Below, in pieces: positions 17,504 through 26,174 of a stretch of 64,000 nt of DNA; the stretch's first letter is position 1, and every line of letters begins with the position of its first letter. Location of the stretch: positions 16,516 through 80,515 of the forward strand of contig NZ_JAZHFT010000023.1 of the NCBI RefSeq assembly GCF_036541425.1. The letters run 5' to 3'. The notes beneath the pieces were generated by a model. The model saw only the letters and a list, made by a program, of their open reading frames with translations. It was not told where the DNA came from and did not search any database. The translations under genes and the position numbers were made by a program. The stretch comes from Consotaella aegiceratis (GTDB lineage: Bacteria; Pseudomonadota; Alphaproteobacteria; Rhizobiales; Rhizobiaceae).

Positions 17504-18697
17504 TCAGCCGACCTCGTCCGATATCGTCTGCGCATCGGCCTCGTCGAGGTCGTCCGGCAGAAGTCCCAGTTCCGCCAGCACCTCTTCGGTGTGTTCGCCA
17601 AGCCCCGGCGCCGGACGGCCGATCTGCAACGCGTTCGCAGAAAAGGTGATCGGCGTGCGCAGGCCCGGTATCCCATCGGTGTCGATCCGCAGGCCGCGAT
17701 GGCGGATCTGCGGATCCTCCAGAGCCTCGGCCACCGAGTTGATCGGCCCGGCCGAGACACCGGCGTCGGCGAGCGCCGCGATCAGGTCGTCGCGCCGCCA
17801 GGTGGTGATCGGCGGTCCGATGATCTCGTTGAGAGCCAAACGGTTGGCGACCCGCCCCTCATTGTGGGCGAAGCGGTCGTCGGCCGGCAATTCGGGCTTT
17901 CCCAGGAGGTTCGCGAGATTGCCGAACTGCTCGTCGTTGCCGCAGGCGATGATGATCTCGCCGTCGGCGACGGCATAGACCTCGTAGGGCGCGATGTGCG
18001 GATGCACATTGCCCAGCCGGGCCGGCGAACCGCCGGTGACGAAATAGTTCATCGCCTGATTGCACATGGAGGCCACCATGCAATCCATCAGCGCCATGTC
18101 GATGTGCTGGCCGAGCCCGGTGATCTCGCGCTGCTGCAGGGCGGCCTGAATTCCGATCACCGCATAGAGCGCGGTGGTAATGGAGCCGAAGGCGACACCG
18201 GTCTTCAGCGGCCGGCCGTCGGTATCGCCGGTAACGGCCATGATGCCGCTCATGCCCTCGATGGCGTATTCGTAGGCGGTACGCAGCGCGTAGGGCCCGT
18301 CCTGGCCGAATCCCGTAACCGAGCAATAGACAAGGCGCGGATTCAACTTCTTCAGGCTCTGATAGTCGAGGCCATAGCGCTCCAGTCCGCGCACCCGAAA
18401 ATTCTCGATCAGCACGTCGGCCTCCTCGGTCAGGCGGCGGACCAGCACCTGTCCCTCCTCGGTGCCGAAATCGGTCACGACGGAGCGCTTGCCGCGATTG
18501 CAGACGTGAAAATAGGAGGCGGTCCGCTCGCCATTGTGTTCGATGAATGGAGGCCCCCAGCCTCGAGTCTCGTCTCCCTTGGGGCTTTCGATCTTGACGA
18601 CGTCGGCGCCGAGATCGGCCAGCGTCTGTCCGATCCAAGGGCCCGTCAGCGACCGAGCCAGTTCCACGACCTTGAGGCCTTTCAGCGGTGCGTCCAT
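17504..18697 (-). CDS. CaiB/BaiF family (class III) CoA-transferase-like protein
   Basis: A protein of 397 aa starting at the ATG with AGAGGA upstream. The family fold is evident: GLKVVELARSLTGPWIGQTLADLGADV at the N terminus (dinucleotide-like binding), KIESPKGDETR, DVLIENFRVRGLERYGL, YCSVTGFGQDGP and the interlaced C-terminal segment. These enzymes move CoA between carboxylic acids through an aspartyl-CoA thioester. By my alignment that aspartate position (family pattern GVPxxDxxTG) is Ser172 here (GVAFGSITTA), so classical chemistry may be lost or shifted. It has no acyl-CoA partner gene and its substrate is unknown. Confidence 0.85.
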   Translation of the reverse strand: MDAPLKGLKVVELARSLTGPWIGQTLADLGADVVKIESPKGDETRGWGPPFIEHNGERTASYFHVCNRGKRSVVTDFGTEEGQVLVRRLTEEADVLIENFRVRGLERYGLDYQSLKKLNPRLVYCSVTGFGQDGPYALRTAYEYAIEGMSGIMAVTGDTDGRPLKTGVAFGSITTALYAVIGIQAALQQREITGLGQHIDMALMDCMVASMCNQAMNYFVTGGSPARLGNVHPHIAPYEVYAVADGEIIIACGNDEQFGNLANLLGKPELPADDRFAHNEGRVANRLALNEIIGPPITTWRRDDLIAALADAGVSAGPINSVAEALEDPQIRHRGLRIDTDGIPGLRTPITFSANALQIGRPAPGLGEHTEEVLAELGLLPDDLDEADAQTISDEVG

Positions 18698-18991
18698 GGC
18701 TGTCCTCTGATGGCGATCCTCGGCGCCGACAGCCGGCACGGCGATCCGATCGGTTTTGGCCGAGCGATCACTGGCATTCCGGCGCCTTCAGATCAACTTG
18801 TCCCTTCGTCGCCGCCTCCAGAGGCGCACGGCATCGGCCGGCGGCCTTTCGGCAACGGCTCCCCTCCCATCCCATTTCCCGGGTATGCTTCCTTTGGCCG
18901 CATGACGGCAAATCGTCGCAGGCGGTTCCTCTGCCACCGCACGATCATATGTTGGGCATACGCTCCAAGCATGAAGCCAAGCATATCGTAT

Positions 18992-19008
18992 TCCCGTCGC
19001 AGACGGGA
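18992..19008 (+). promoter_or_regulatory. Leader hairpin covering the only SD-like sequence of cioA
   Basis: Perfect 7-bp stem TCCCGTC/GACGGGA with a GCA loop. Its right arm contains most of the GGGAG that is the sole Shine-Dalgarno-like sequence before cioA. The hairpin is followed by an ATG (19012) opening a 12-codon frame (MKAIECSIPSTR) that overlaps the cioA start. This layout suggests translational control of the oxidase (inference). Confidence 0.4.
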
Positions 19009-19025
19009 GACATGAAAGCCATCGA

Positions 19026-20444
19026 ATGTTCGATACCTTCGACCCGTTGATGCTGGCGCGGATTCAATTCGCGTTCACCGTTTCGTTTCATATCATCTTT
19101 CCGGCCTTCACCATCGGCCTCGCCTCCTATCTGGCCGTGCTCGAAGCACTTTGGCTCGTCACCGGCCGCGCCGTCTACATGGCGACCTTCCGCTACTGGA
19201 TCGCGATCTTCGCCATCGTGTTCGGCATGGGCGTCGTCTCCGGCGTGGTGCTAAGCTATCAGTTCGGCACCAACTGGTCGGTCTTTTCCGACAAGGCCGG
19301 ACCGATCGTCGGCCCGCTGATGGGTTACGAGGTGCTGTCGGCCTTCTTCCTCGAAGCCGGCTTTCTCGGCATCATGCTGTTCGGTCTCAACCGGGTCGGC
19401 AAGGGGCTGCACTTCTTCGCCACCATCATGGTGGCGATCGGCACGCTGTTTTCCGCGTTCTGGATCCTGTCGGTCAATTCCTGGATGCAGACGCCGGCCG
19501 GCTACGCGATCAACGCGCAGGGCCAGTTCGTCCCGGAAAACTGGTGGCTCGCCGTCTTCAACCCGTCGTTTCCCTATCGGCTCGTGCACATGGTGCTCGC
19601 CGCCTACCTGACGACGGCCTTCGTGGTCGGCGCCGTCGGCGCGCTGCATGTCTTGCGCAACCGCGCCAACGCCAGCGCCCGGCTGATGTTCTCCATGGCG
19701 CTGTGGATGGCGACGGTCGTGGCGCCGTTGCAGCTTTTGGCCGGCGACCAGCACGGATTGAACACGCTGGAGCATCAGCCCGCCAAGATTGCCGCCATCG
19801 AAGGGCATTTCGAAGACGCGCCGGAAGGCGAGGGTATGCCGCTGACCCTGTTCGGCATTCCGGACATGAAGGCGGAGACCACGCATTATGCCGTCGACGT
19901 CCCGCGCCTCGGCTCGCTGATCCTCACCCACAGCTGGGACGGCACGGTGCCGCCGCTGAAAAGCTTTCCGCCCGAGGATCGTCCCAACTCCCTCGTCGTC
20001 TTCTGGTCGTTCCGCATCATGGTGGGACTGGGCATGGCGATGATCGGCATCGGCCTCTGGTCGCTCGTTCGGCGCTGGCGCGGCTCGATTTACGAATCAC
20101 CATGGCTGCAGCGCGCCATGGTGGCGATGGGACCGGCCGGCTTCGTCGCGGTCCTGGCGGGCTGGATCACCACGGAGGTCGGCCGCCAGCCCTTCACCGT
20201 CTACGGTCTGCTGCGCACGACTGACAGCGTCTCGCCGGTCGCCGCGGAGGCCGTCGGCACTTCGCTCATCGCCTTTATCGTCGTCTACTTCCTGCTGTTC
20301 GGGGCCGGCACATTCTACATCCTGAGGCTGATGAGCCGGGCGCCGACCGGTCACGACGGGCCGGAACGCGGTAAGCCGACGCGAGCCGCCGGCGTCACGC
20401 CGGCCGCGTCCGTCGACGACGACGCGATTCCGTCCGGACATTGA
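19026..20444 (+). CDS. cioA: Cyanide-insensitive-type bd quinol oxidase subunit I
   Basis: A protein of 472 aa, shorter than E. coli CydA and close to CioA. It holds the hemes of the bd-type quinol oxidase that reduces oxygen in the inner membrane without proton pumping. His22 in SFHIIFPAFTIG is the high-spin heme ligand equivalent; GNR-like helices and the conserved GWITTEVGRQPFTVYGLLRT block follow. The Q loop is short, the mark of the CIO type. About nine membrane helices. The start has no good ribosome site of its own; a hairpin and a short overlapping frame lie in the leader. cioB follows after 14 nt. Confidence 0.95.
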   Translation: MFDTFDPLMLARIQFAFTVSFHIIFPAFTIGLASYLAVLEALWLVTGRAVYMATFRYWIAIFAIVFGMGVVSGVVLSYQFGTNWSVFSDKAGPIVGPLMGYEVLSAFFLEAGFLGIMLFGLNRVGKGLHFFATIMVAIGTLFSAFWILSVNSWMQTPAGYAINAQGQFVPENWWLAVFNPSFPYRLVHMVLAAYLTTAFVVGAVGALHVLRNRANASARLMFSMALWMATVVAPLQLLAGDQHGLNTLEHQPAKIAAIEGHFEDAPEGEGMPLTLFGIPDMKAETTHYAVDVPRLGSLILTHSWDGTVPPLKSFPPEDRPNSLVVFWSFRIMVGLGMAMIGIGLWSLVRRWRGSIYESPWLQRAMVAMGPAGFVAVLAGWITTEVGRQPFTVYGLLRTTDSVSPVAAEAVGTSLIAFIVVYFLLFGAGTFYILRLMSRAPTGHDGPERGKPTRAAGVTPAASVDDDAIPSGH

Positions 20445-20458
20445 GGGGGACGCTTTCC

Positions 20459-21463
20459 ATGGATCTTCCGCTGCTGTGGGCCTTCATCATCGCGTTCGCC
20501 GTGTTGGCCTACGTCATTCTCGACGGCTTCGATCTCGGAACCGGCATCCTGTTTCCGCTGCTCGGCAGCCACGAAAACCGCGATCTGGCGATGAATTCGG
20601 TAGCGCCGATCTGGGACGGCAACGAGACCTGGCTGGTGATGGGCGGCGGCGGCCTTCTGGCCGTCTTTCCGCTTGCCTATGCCATTGCCTTGCCGGCGCT
20701 CTATGCGCCGATCATCGCCATGCTGCTCGCCCTGATCTTTCGCGGCGTCGCCTTCGAGTTCCGGTTCAGGACCGAGCGCGGCCGCTTTCTGTGGGACATC
20801 TCGTTCTTCATCGGCTCGCTCGTCGCCGCCCTGGCGCAGGGGCTTGCCCTCGGCACGCTGGTCCAAGGGATCAAGGTCGTCGACCGCGCCTATGCCGGCG
20901 GCTGGTGGGACTGGCTGACGCCGTTCTCGGTCATGACGGCCGTCGCACTCGTCGTCGGCTACACGCTCCTCGGCGCGACCTGGCTGGTGATGAAGACCGA
21001 AGGCCCGCTCAATCGCCGGGCGGCGCGCTATGCCAAGTTCGCCGGCATCGGAACCCTGGCCGGCATCGCCGTGGTCAGCGCCTGGATGCCGTTTCTCGAC
21101 CCGCAGTTCTATCTGCGCTGGTTCACCTTCCCGCAGATCCTCTACGTCGCCCCGGTGCCGATCGCCGCGGCGGCAGCGGCCTTCGTGTTGTTCCGGCAGC
21201 TCGAGCGCCACGATTCGACCTACCGGCCGTTCCTTGCTTCCCTCGCCCTCTTCGTCCTCTCCTTCATCGGACTGGGCATCAACTTCTACCCCAACATCAT
21301 TCCGCCGGACGTGACGATCTGGGAGGCGGCGGCCCCGGACTCGAGCCTTAAATTCCTGCTCGTCGGCGCCTCGGTTCTGATCCCCATGGTGCTCGCCTAC
21401 ACCGCCTATGCCTATTGGATCTTCCGCGGCAAGGTGCGGCCCGGCGAAGGCTATCATCACTGA
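20459..21463 (+). CDS. cioB: Cyanide-insensitive-type bd quinol oxidase subunit II
   Basis: A protein of 334 aa from the ATG preceded by GAGGGGGA, which lies on the cioA stop codon. CydB family: YVILDGFDLGTGILFP near the N terminus, APIWDGNETWLVMGGGGLLAVFP, then repeated two-helix units ending in INFYPNIIPPDVTIWEAA. It forms the heterodimer with CioA and stabilises the heme sites. Its TGA overlaps the ATG of the small third gene, so all three are translationally linked. Confidence 0.96.
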   Translation: MDLPLLWAFIIAFAVLAYVILDGFDLGTGILFPLLGSHENRDLAMNSVAPIWDGNETWLVMGGGGLLAVFPLAYAIALPALYAPIIAMLLALIFRGVAFEFRFRTERGRFLWDISFFIGSLVAALAQGLALGTLVQGIKVVDRAYAGGWWDWLTPFSVMTAVALVVGYTLLGATWLVMKTEGPLNRRAARYAKFAGIGTLAGIAVVSAWMPFLDPQFYLRWFTFPQILYVAPVPIAAAAAAFVLFRQLERHDSTYRPFLASLALFVLSFIGLGINFYPNIIPPDVTIWEAAAPDSSLKFLLVGASVLIPMVLAYTAYAYWIFRGKVRPGEGYHH

Positions 21464-21591
21464 TGGCCGATGGAGATCGTCCGCGCCCCGGCTCGCGCCT
21501 GAGCCGCATCCTCTGGTTCATCGGCCTGTGGGTTGCCGGCGTCCTCGTGGTCGGCGTCGTCGCCGCGATCCTGCGCGCGGTGCTCTTGTAG
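21463..21591 (+). CDS. cioX: Small single-helix oxidase subunit (DUF2474/CydX-type)
   Basis: A 42-aa protein that overlaps the cioB stop as TGATG. It has a basic, proline-rich start and then one membrane helix beginning RILWFIGLWVAGVLVVG. This is the DUF2474 pattern found after cioAB in many proteobacteria. CydX-type peptides bind subunit I and stabilise the hemes of bd oxidases; the role here is inferred from position and pattern. Confidence 0.82.
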   Translation: MADGDRPRPGSRLSRILWFIGLWVAGVLVVGVVAAILRAVLL

Positions 21592-21642
21592 ACTTCCCCC
21601 GACCGATCGCGAAGACCCCCGCCCTCAAGTCCGCGGCAGGCT

Positions 21643-23112
21643 TCAGGCGGCGAGCGCGATCTCCGGTATGGTCCTGCGCACCATCGCCATATCCTCGCGG
21701 AACGCGGCCTCCTCGCGCTGCTTCGCGTCGGCATCGGGCAGGCGCAGGATATAGGAGGGATGCACGGTCACCAGCGCCTGGGCCCCATCCTCGAGGTCGA
21801 TGAGGCGCGACCGCGTCGCCTTGATCGTCACGGTCTTGCCGAGCACCGCGGTCGCAGCGGTGGCGCCGAGCGCGACAATCAGCTTGGGCTGCACGAAGCG
21901 GCGTTCGAGCGCGAGCCAGCTCCGGCAGGCGGAGATTTCGCCGGCGTTCGGCTTCTGGTGGATCCGGCGCTTGCCGCGCGGCACGAACTTGAAGTGCTTC
22001 ACGGCATTGGTGACGTAGGTGCGGGTCCGGTCGATGCCGGCCGTCGCCAGAGCGGCATCGAACACCTGGCCCGCCGGGCCGACGAAAGGCTCGCCCGCCA
22101 GATCCTCCTGATCGCCCGGCTGCTCGCCGACGAAGATCACCGGGGCATCCTCCGGCCCGCGCCCGAACACCGTCTGGGTCGCAGGCTCCCAAAGCGGACA
22201 AGCCCGGCACTGCCGCGCCTGCTCGCGCGCTTGGTCCAGCGTGTCCGGTATCGTGTTCGTGCCGCGGATCGGGGCATCGCCTTCGGCGGTCGCCATCACT
22301 CGTTCCCGCTGTCGTTCATGACGCAGGCTGGGCAACGTCGGCGTCGCGGCCAGCATGTCCGCCTTGGCGGCCTCGGCGCCTCGCACCAGCTGGGGGATCA
22401 ACGTGGCTTCCGGCAGATTGTGCCAGTATTTCTTCGGCATCTGGCCCTGCATGGCCTTCACCTTCAGCCGGGCCGGATTGAAGATCGAGGCGTAGTAGGT
22501 CAGCCACAGCGCCTCGACATCGTCCTCGCCGGGGCGCTGATCCGGCGATGCGCCGGCCGCGAAGCTCAGCCTCTCGCCGTCCCAATGGGCTGACCGCAGA
22601 GGCGTCAGGATCGTCCAGACCATGCCGGTGAAGCGGCGCGCGAAGAAGGGTGCGGTGATCTCGACGATATGATGGTCGGGCTCGAACCAGGCGATGAAAT
22701 GCGCGCCCGCCTCGGTCTCGATCTCGCGGAAACGGACGAACGATTTCATCTTTTCGATATCGCGACCGATCGATTTGACCATCCTGCCCGCGCGCAGGAC
22801 GTCCGCGTCGGACGCGATGTCGAGGAGCTTCGGCTCGTCCTGGAGCCGGCGGAGCAGCCGATAGGCGAGCACGAAGCGCTCGGGATGGCGATGACAGATG
22901 AGACGGCGCGCGAGATCGGGAAAGGCGCGCGGCACGGTGAACTGCGGCGCATCGGCGGGAAGCGGCGGCAACGGCTCGGCGAAGAGTTCCGGCGCCGTAT
23001 CGCCGACGGCGAAGACGAGTTCGGCCGGATCGAGGCCGAGGGCCAGCGCCGTGCGGGCGGCCGTACGCCACCCCTCGAAATCCGCCTCCCCGGCCAGACG
23101 TGCGAGTTTCAT
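21643..23112 (-). CDS. udgX: UdgX-family uracil-DNA glycosylase fused to a DUF4130 domain
   Basis: A protein of 489 aa, ATG with GGAGA upstream. The first ~270 residues match the DUF4130 DNA-metabolism domain (LICHRHPERFVLAYRLLRRLQ, RDIEKMKSFVRFRE, the PHHIVEITAPFFARRF-like stretch). The remainder is a family-4-like uracil-DNA glycosylase with ACPLW Fe-S cysteines, GEQPGDQEDLAGEPFVGPAG, and the UdgX-specific loop KRRIHQKPN (His385), followed by TVHPSYILR. In mycobacterial UdgX the loop His becomes covalently bound to the abasic sugar after uracil removal, giving tight capture of uracil in DNA. Here that chemistry is inferred from the loop. The radical-SAM partner often seen beside this fusion is absent. 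Confidence 0.9.
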   Translation of the reverse strand: MKLARLAGEADFEGWRTAARTALALGLDPAELVFAVGDTAPELFAEPLPPLPADAPQFTVPRAFPDLARRLICHRHPERFVLAYRLLRRLQDEPKLLDIASDADVLRAGRMVKSIGRDIEKMKSFVRFREIETEAGAHFIAWFEPDHHIVEITAPFFARRFTGMVWTILTPLRSAHWDGERLSFAAGASPDQRPGEDDVEALWLTYYASIFNPARLKVKAMQGQMPKKYWHNLPEATLIPQLVRGAEAAKADMLAATPTLPSLRHERQRERVMATAEGDAPIRGTNTIPDTLDQAREQARQCRACPLWEPATQTVFGRGPEDAPVIFVGEQPGDQEDLAGEPFVGPAGQVFDAALATAGIDRTRTYVTNAVKHFKFVPRGKRRIHQKPNAGEISACRSWLALERRFVQPKLIVALGATAATAVLGKTVTIKATRSRLIDLEDGAQALVTVHPSYILRLPDADAKQREEAAFREDMAMVRRTIPEIALAA

Positions 23113-23247
23113 GCCCGGCTGTCTCCGTCCGCTGTCCACACTGCTTCGGCGCCCGCCCGGACCAACCGAGCTCGGCCGATCAGCATATAGGGGGCAGGCG
23201 AGGCGGACGAAGGCGTCAGGAGCCGACCGGCGAATGGCGCGAAGCGG

Positions 23248-23583
23248 CTACGCTTCGCGGCCGGCCTGCCATAGGGTCCACAGCATCGAGGAGCGGGCGC
23301 CGCTGCGGCAGAAGGCGAGCACCGGCTTGGGAAGCTCCTCGAAGGCGCGGCCGAAGCTTGCCGCATCGGCGGGGCCGGGCGAGCGCACTGGGACGTGGCG
23401 GATCTCCAGCCCCGCGGCTTCGACGGCCGCCTGCGTCTCCGCAAAGCTCGGCTGCCCGCGTTCCTCGCCATCCGGTCGATTGGCGATGATCGAGCGGAAG
23501 CCCGCCTGCCGCAGGGCCGCAAAGTCCGAAGGCATGATCTGCCCGCACACGGCAAACTCGTCGGTGATCCGTTTCACGTTCAT
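23248..23583 (-). CDS. DUF442 (TIGR01244) rhodanese/phosphatase-like protein
   Basis: A protein of 111 aa whose ATG overlaps the stop of the upstream YeeE-type gene (ATGA). It matches the N-terminal DUF442 domain of beta-lactamase-hydrolase-like (Blh) proteins: ITDEFAVCGQIMPSDFAAL, SIIANRPDGEE and the Cys loop CRSGARS (Cys92). In Blh the domain is fused to a persulfide dioxygenase; here it stands alone. With the two YeeE/YedE genes it makes a sulfur-handling operon, probably moving sulfane sulfur imported by the membrane pair (inference). Confidence 0.85.
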   Translation of the reverse strand: MNVKRITDEFAVCGQIMPSDFAALRQAGFRSIIANRPDGEERGQPSFAETQAAVEAAGLEIRHVPVRSPGPADAASFGRAFEELPKPVLAFCRSGARSSMLWTLWQAGREA

Positions 23584-24020
23584 CCCGCGGGCGTCCCTAT
23601 CGAGGATTGGCGAGCTTTGACGCCGAGCCAAATGCCGACGAGCATCGCGGCGACGAAGGCCCAGGTTCCCGGCGCGGCCAGGGAGAGCGCGGTCAGTGCG
23701 GGCCCGGGACAGAAGCCGCCGAGCCCCCAGCCCACCCCGAACAGGGCGGCGCCGATCACCAGGCGGCGATCGATCCGGGTCGCGGCCGGCAGGTCGAAGC
23801 CTTCCAGCAGCACCGGTGCCCGGCGCCGCCAGACCAAACGGTAGCCGACGAAGGTGACGACCACCGCCCCGCCCATGACGAAGGCCAAGCTTGGATCCCA
23901 ATGGCCGAAGAGGTCCAGGAAGTTGAGAACCTTGGCCGGATCGGCCATGCCGGAGACGATCAATCCAACACCGAAGAGAAGACCGCCGCCAAAGCCGCAG
24001 CACAGCCGGAGCCAGCGCAT
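23580..24020 (-). CDS. YeeE/YedE-type sulfur transport protein, DUF6691 half
   Basis: A protein of 146 aa with four hydrophobic segments. The N terminus GLLFGVGLIVSGMADPAKVLNFLDLFG and later GGFCPGPALTAL are the characteristic half of a split YeeE/YedE transporter. The Cys in CPGP is the sulfur-relay cysteine known in thiosulfate uptake protein YeeE/TsuA. Start and stop overlap both neighbours by ATGA, so stoichiometric expression with the other half (24020-24472) is likely. Confidence 0.87.
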   Translation of the reverse strand: MRWLRLCCGFGGGLLFGVGLIVSGMADPAKVLNFLDLFGHWDPSLAFVMGGAVVVTFVGYRLVWRRRAPVLLEGFDLPAATRIDRRLVIGAALFGVGWGLGGFCPGPALTALSLAAPGTWAFVAAMLVGIWLGVKARQSSIGTPAG

Positions 24021-24472
24021 CACACCGCTCCGTCGAGAAGATGGCGCATCACGAACACCGTGGCGATACCGGCCGCCATGAAGATGGCGACCGCCGCCAT
24101 CGAGCGCGGCGACAGCCGGGCAAGACCGCAAACGCCATGGCCCGACGTGCATCCCGAGCCGAGCGTCGTGCCGAAACCGACGAGACCGCCGGCCACCGCC
24201 ATCAGCGCGAGATCGTGCGACACGGTCTGGTGCACGGGATGGCCGGTAAAAAGAGCGACGAGCACCGGCGCCGCGACCAGTCCAAGGATGAAGGCGATGC
24301 GCCAGGCTCGATCGGCGAGCGGCACCGCCACCGCGCGCATAGCCCTGGCGGCGATCCCGACGATGCCGGCGATCCGGCCGAACCACAGCATCAACAGGAC
24401 CGACGAAAGACCGATGAGGAGGCCGCCGGCCAGCGACATCCAAGGCGAGAAATCCGTTGGAACCGAACTCAA
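24020..24472 (-). CDS. YeeE/YedE family sulfur transport protein (first half)
   Basis: A protein of 150 aa if it starts at TTG 24472; an ATG at 24439 would shorten the N terminus into the first membrane helix. It carries SLAGGLLIGLSSVLLMLWFGRIAGI and the cysteine motif GSGCTSGHGVCGLARLSPRS of the YeeE/YedE family. It forms the operon head with the DUF6691 partner and DUF442 protein. These pairs are common in BigR-regulated sulfide-detoxification operons, but no bigR gene lies here. An AT-rich stretch (24549-24590) upstream is the likely promoter. Confidence 0.82.
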   Translation of the reverse strand: MSSVPTDFSPWMSLAGGLLIGLSSVLLMLWFGRIAGIVGIAARAMRAVAVPLADRAWRIAFILGLVAAPVLVALFTGHPVHQTVSHDLALMAVAGGLVGFGTTLGSGCTSGHGVCGLARLSPRSMAAVAIFMAAGIATVFVMRHLLDGAV

Positions 24473-24639
24473 TGAAAACCCTATTCGATTGTCCGGGCAA
24501 GAAAGCCCGGCGCTATACGGCCGGGTCAGCCCCTTGGTGTGCGCCGCAACATATTAGCAGATTTTAAATTAATCAATTCTCATACATCGCGACCGATAGC
24601 CGCCGTCGCAGAGGACGCGAGAGCGCCGGCGAACGGTTC

Positions 24640-24951
24640 CTATTCTTCCGGTTCGGTGGTGAATTGCAGCGGATAGCCGGCCCGTCTGCCCGCGTCCGTG
24701 GCGCGGGTCGCCTTGGTCTCGGCGACATCGCGCGTAAAGACCGCGACGACGCACGAGCCACGCCTGTGCGCCGTGATCATTACGCGCTGCGCCTGATCCT
24801 CGCTCATCCTGAACTCGGCCTTCAGGACGCGGACGACGAATTCGCGCGGCGTGTAGTCGTCGTTGACCAGGATCACCTTGTAGAGCTTCGGCCGCTCCAC
24901 CTTCGGCTTCGTGCGGGTCTTCGGTCGTTGACGGGTCTCGATATCGCTCAT
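24640..24951 (-). CDS. clpS: ATP-dependent Clp protease adaptor ClpS
   Basis: A protein of 103 aa from the ATG at 24951. A disordered Lys/Arg-rich N-terminal tail is followed by the ClpS core: KVILVNDDYTPREFVV (the Asn-Asp-Asp N-degron pocket), EDQAQRVMITAHRRGSCVV, and FTRDVAETKA. ClpS binds ClpA and delivers N-end-rule substrates. Alphaproteobacteria often have two paralogues; clpA is not adjacent, so this may be ClpS2 (uncertain). Confidence 0.92.
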   Translation of the reverse strand: MSDIETRQRPKTRTKPKVERPKLYKVILVNDDYTPREFVVRVLKAEFRMSEDQAQRVMITAHRRGSCVVAVFTRDVAETKATRATDAGRRAGYPLQFTTEPEE

Positions 24952-25259
24952 GGGCAGCCACCCCGGCGCGTGATGGGCAAGAAGTCGCGGACGTTCCGGG
25001 CCGCATCGTAATCCAACAGAAAGCTTGGCGGACCGCCGACGGGCCGTGCCCGGCCGACCGCTCCGAAATTGGGCTGCTTTAGGCACAGGGCATCGGCCGA
25101 AAAATCGGATGCGTCCGGCCCGTGCCCCCAAAAGCCTTGCGAACCGGCAGGCCGATCGATGGGAGCGCCCTGCCGCTCTCCAGCCAGTGGGAGAATAGCG
25201 CGGACCGGGCTGGCGCACAGCCCGGCCCGATCACGATCCGACGACCCCGGCCGTCGCGA
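24952..25259. other. Intergenic region upstream of clpS
   Basis: About 308 nt without a supported gene. It should hold the clpS promoter and the 3' end of the aldolase transcript. I see no clear terminator or known RNA motif. Confidence 0.4.
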
Positions 25260-26174
25260 TCAACGCGCGGGCGACAAACCCGCCCGTTTCAGGAGGTCGA
25301 CGAGAATTGCCTTCTTCTCCTCGGTCGGGTGCAGAGCCGGTGCCAGCACGGCCGTCGAGAGATCGGGAGATCCCGTCAGGCGCACCGCCTCCTTGAGCAG
25401 GCCGAAGAACGGCGCATCCAGGGCGACGATCGCGGAGAGATGGGCGAGCCGCCGCTCGAGCGCGATGATCGTTTCGACGTCGCGGTTCTGGAACGCCTCG
25501 TAGATGCCGCAGCAGATTTCGGGGGCGAAGTTGGCGCTCGCCGGGATGCCCCCGTCGCCCCCCAGGATCAAGGTGTCGAGCATGTATTCGTCGTAGCCGG
25601 CAAAGACCTTGAAGTCCGGCCGCTGCGACTTCACCTCGACGATCACCTGACGGGTGTGGCTTTTGCAGTCGACGGTGTCCTTGAGCCCGGCGATGGTCTC
25701 GAAGTCGAGCGCCAGCCGCTTGATCATCTGGACGCTGAGGTCCTGGCCGGTGAGAGCCGGGAAATTGTAGAGATAGACCGGCACCCTCAGCGCGCCCGCG
25801 ATGGTGCGGTAGTGCTGATAGAGCGCTTCTTCGCTGAGCAGCGCGTAATAGGGATTGACCACCAGAACGGCGTCGGCGCCCACGGCCTCGGCGTGGCGGC
25901 CGAGCTCCAGCACCTCCTGGGTGCCCGGCATGCCGATCCCGGCCATCACCGGCAGCCGGCCGTTCGTGTGGCGCACCGCGAACGCGATCACCTGCTTTCG
26001 CATCTCGACGCTCATATGCGAGAACTCGCCGCCCGATCCGGTGATCAGCATGCCGTGGACGCCCGAGGCGATGATCCGGTCGAGGAGCATCGCCATGCCC
26101 TCTTCATCGAAACGGCCCCGATCGTCGACGATCGTGGGAACGGGCGGGATGACGCCCTTCAGACTGGATGGCAT
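25260..26174 (-). CDS. DapA/N-acetylneuraminate-lyase family aldolase
   Basis: A protein of 304 aa from the ATG with CCGGAGGAAATT upstream. It is a pyruvate-dependent class I aldolase TIM barrel: substrate-carboxylate loop GSGGE (46-50; GTTGE in DHDPS), Tyr136 in YLYNFPA, and Schiff-base Lys165 in AGLKDT, then GGDGGIPASANFAPE. The altered carboxylate loop and lack of lysine genes nearby argue against lysine synthesis. A 2-keto-3-deoxy-sugar-acid aldolase or similar is more likely, which would fit the sugar importer elsewhere in the window (inference). Confidence 0.87.
   Translation of the reverse strand: MPSSLKGVIPPVPTIVDDRGRFDEEGMAMLLDRIIASGVHGMLITGSGGEFSHMSVEMRKQVIAFAVRHTNGRLPVMAGIGMPGTQEVLELGRHAEAVGADAVLVVNPYYALLSEEALYQHYRTIAGALRVPVYLYNFPALTGQDLSVQMIKRLALDFETIAGLKDTVDCKSHTRQVIVEVKSQRPDFKVFAGYDEYMLDTLILGGDGGIPASANFAPEICCGIYEAFQNRDVETIIALERRLAHLSAIVALDAPFFGLLKEAVRLTGSPDLSTAVLAPALHPTEEKKAILVDLLKRAGLSPAR

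Noticed and set aside
18780..18800. Half of an FNR/Anr box (ATCAA) upstream of cioA
   Set aside because: Only one half-site is present; the other arm does not match TTGAT.
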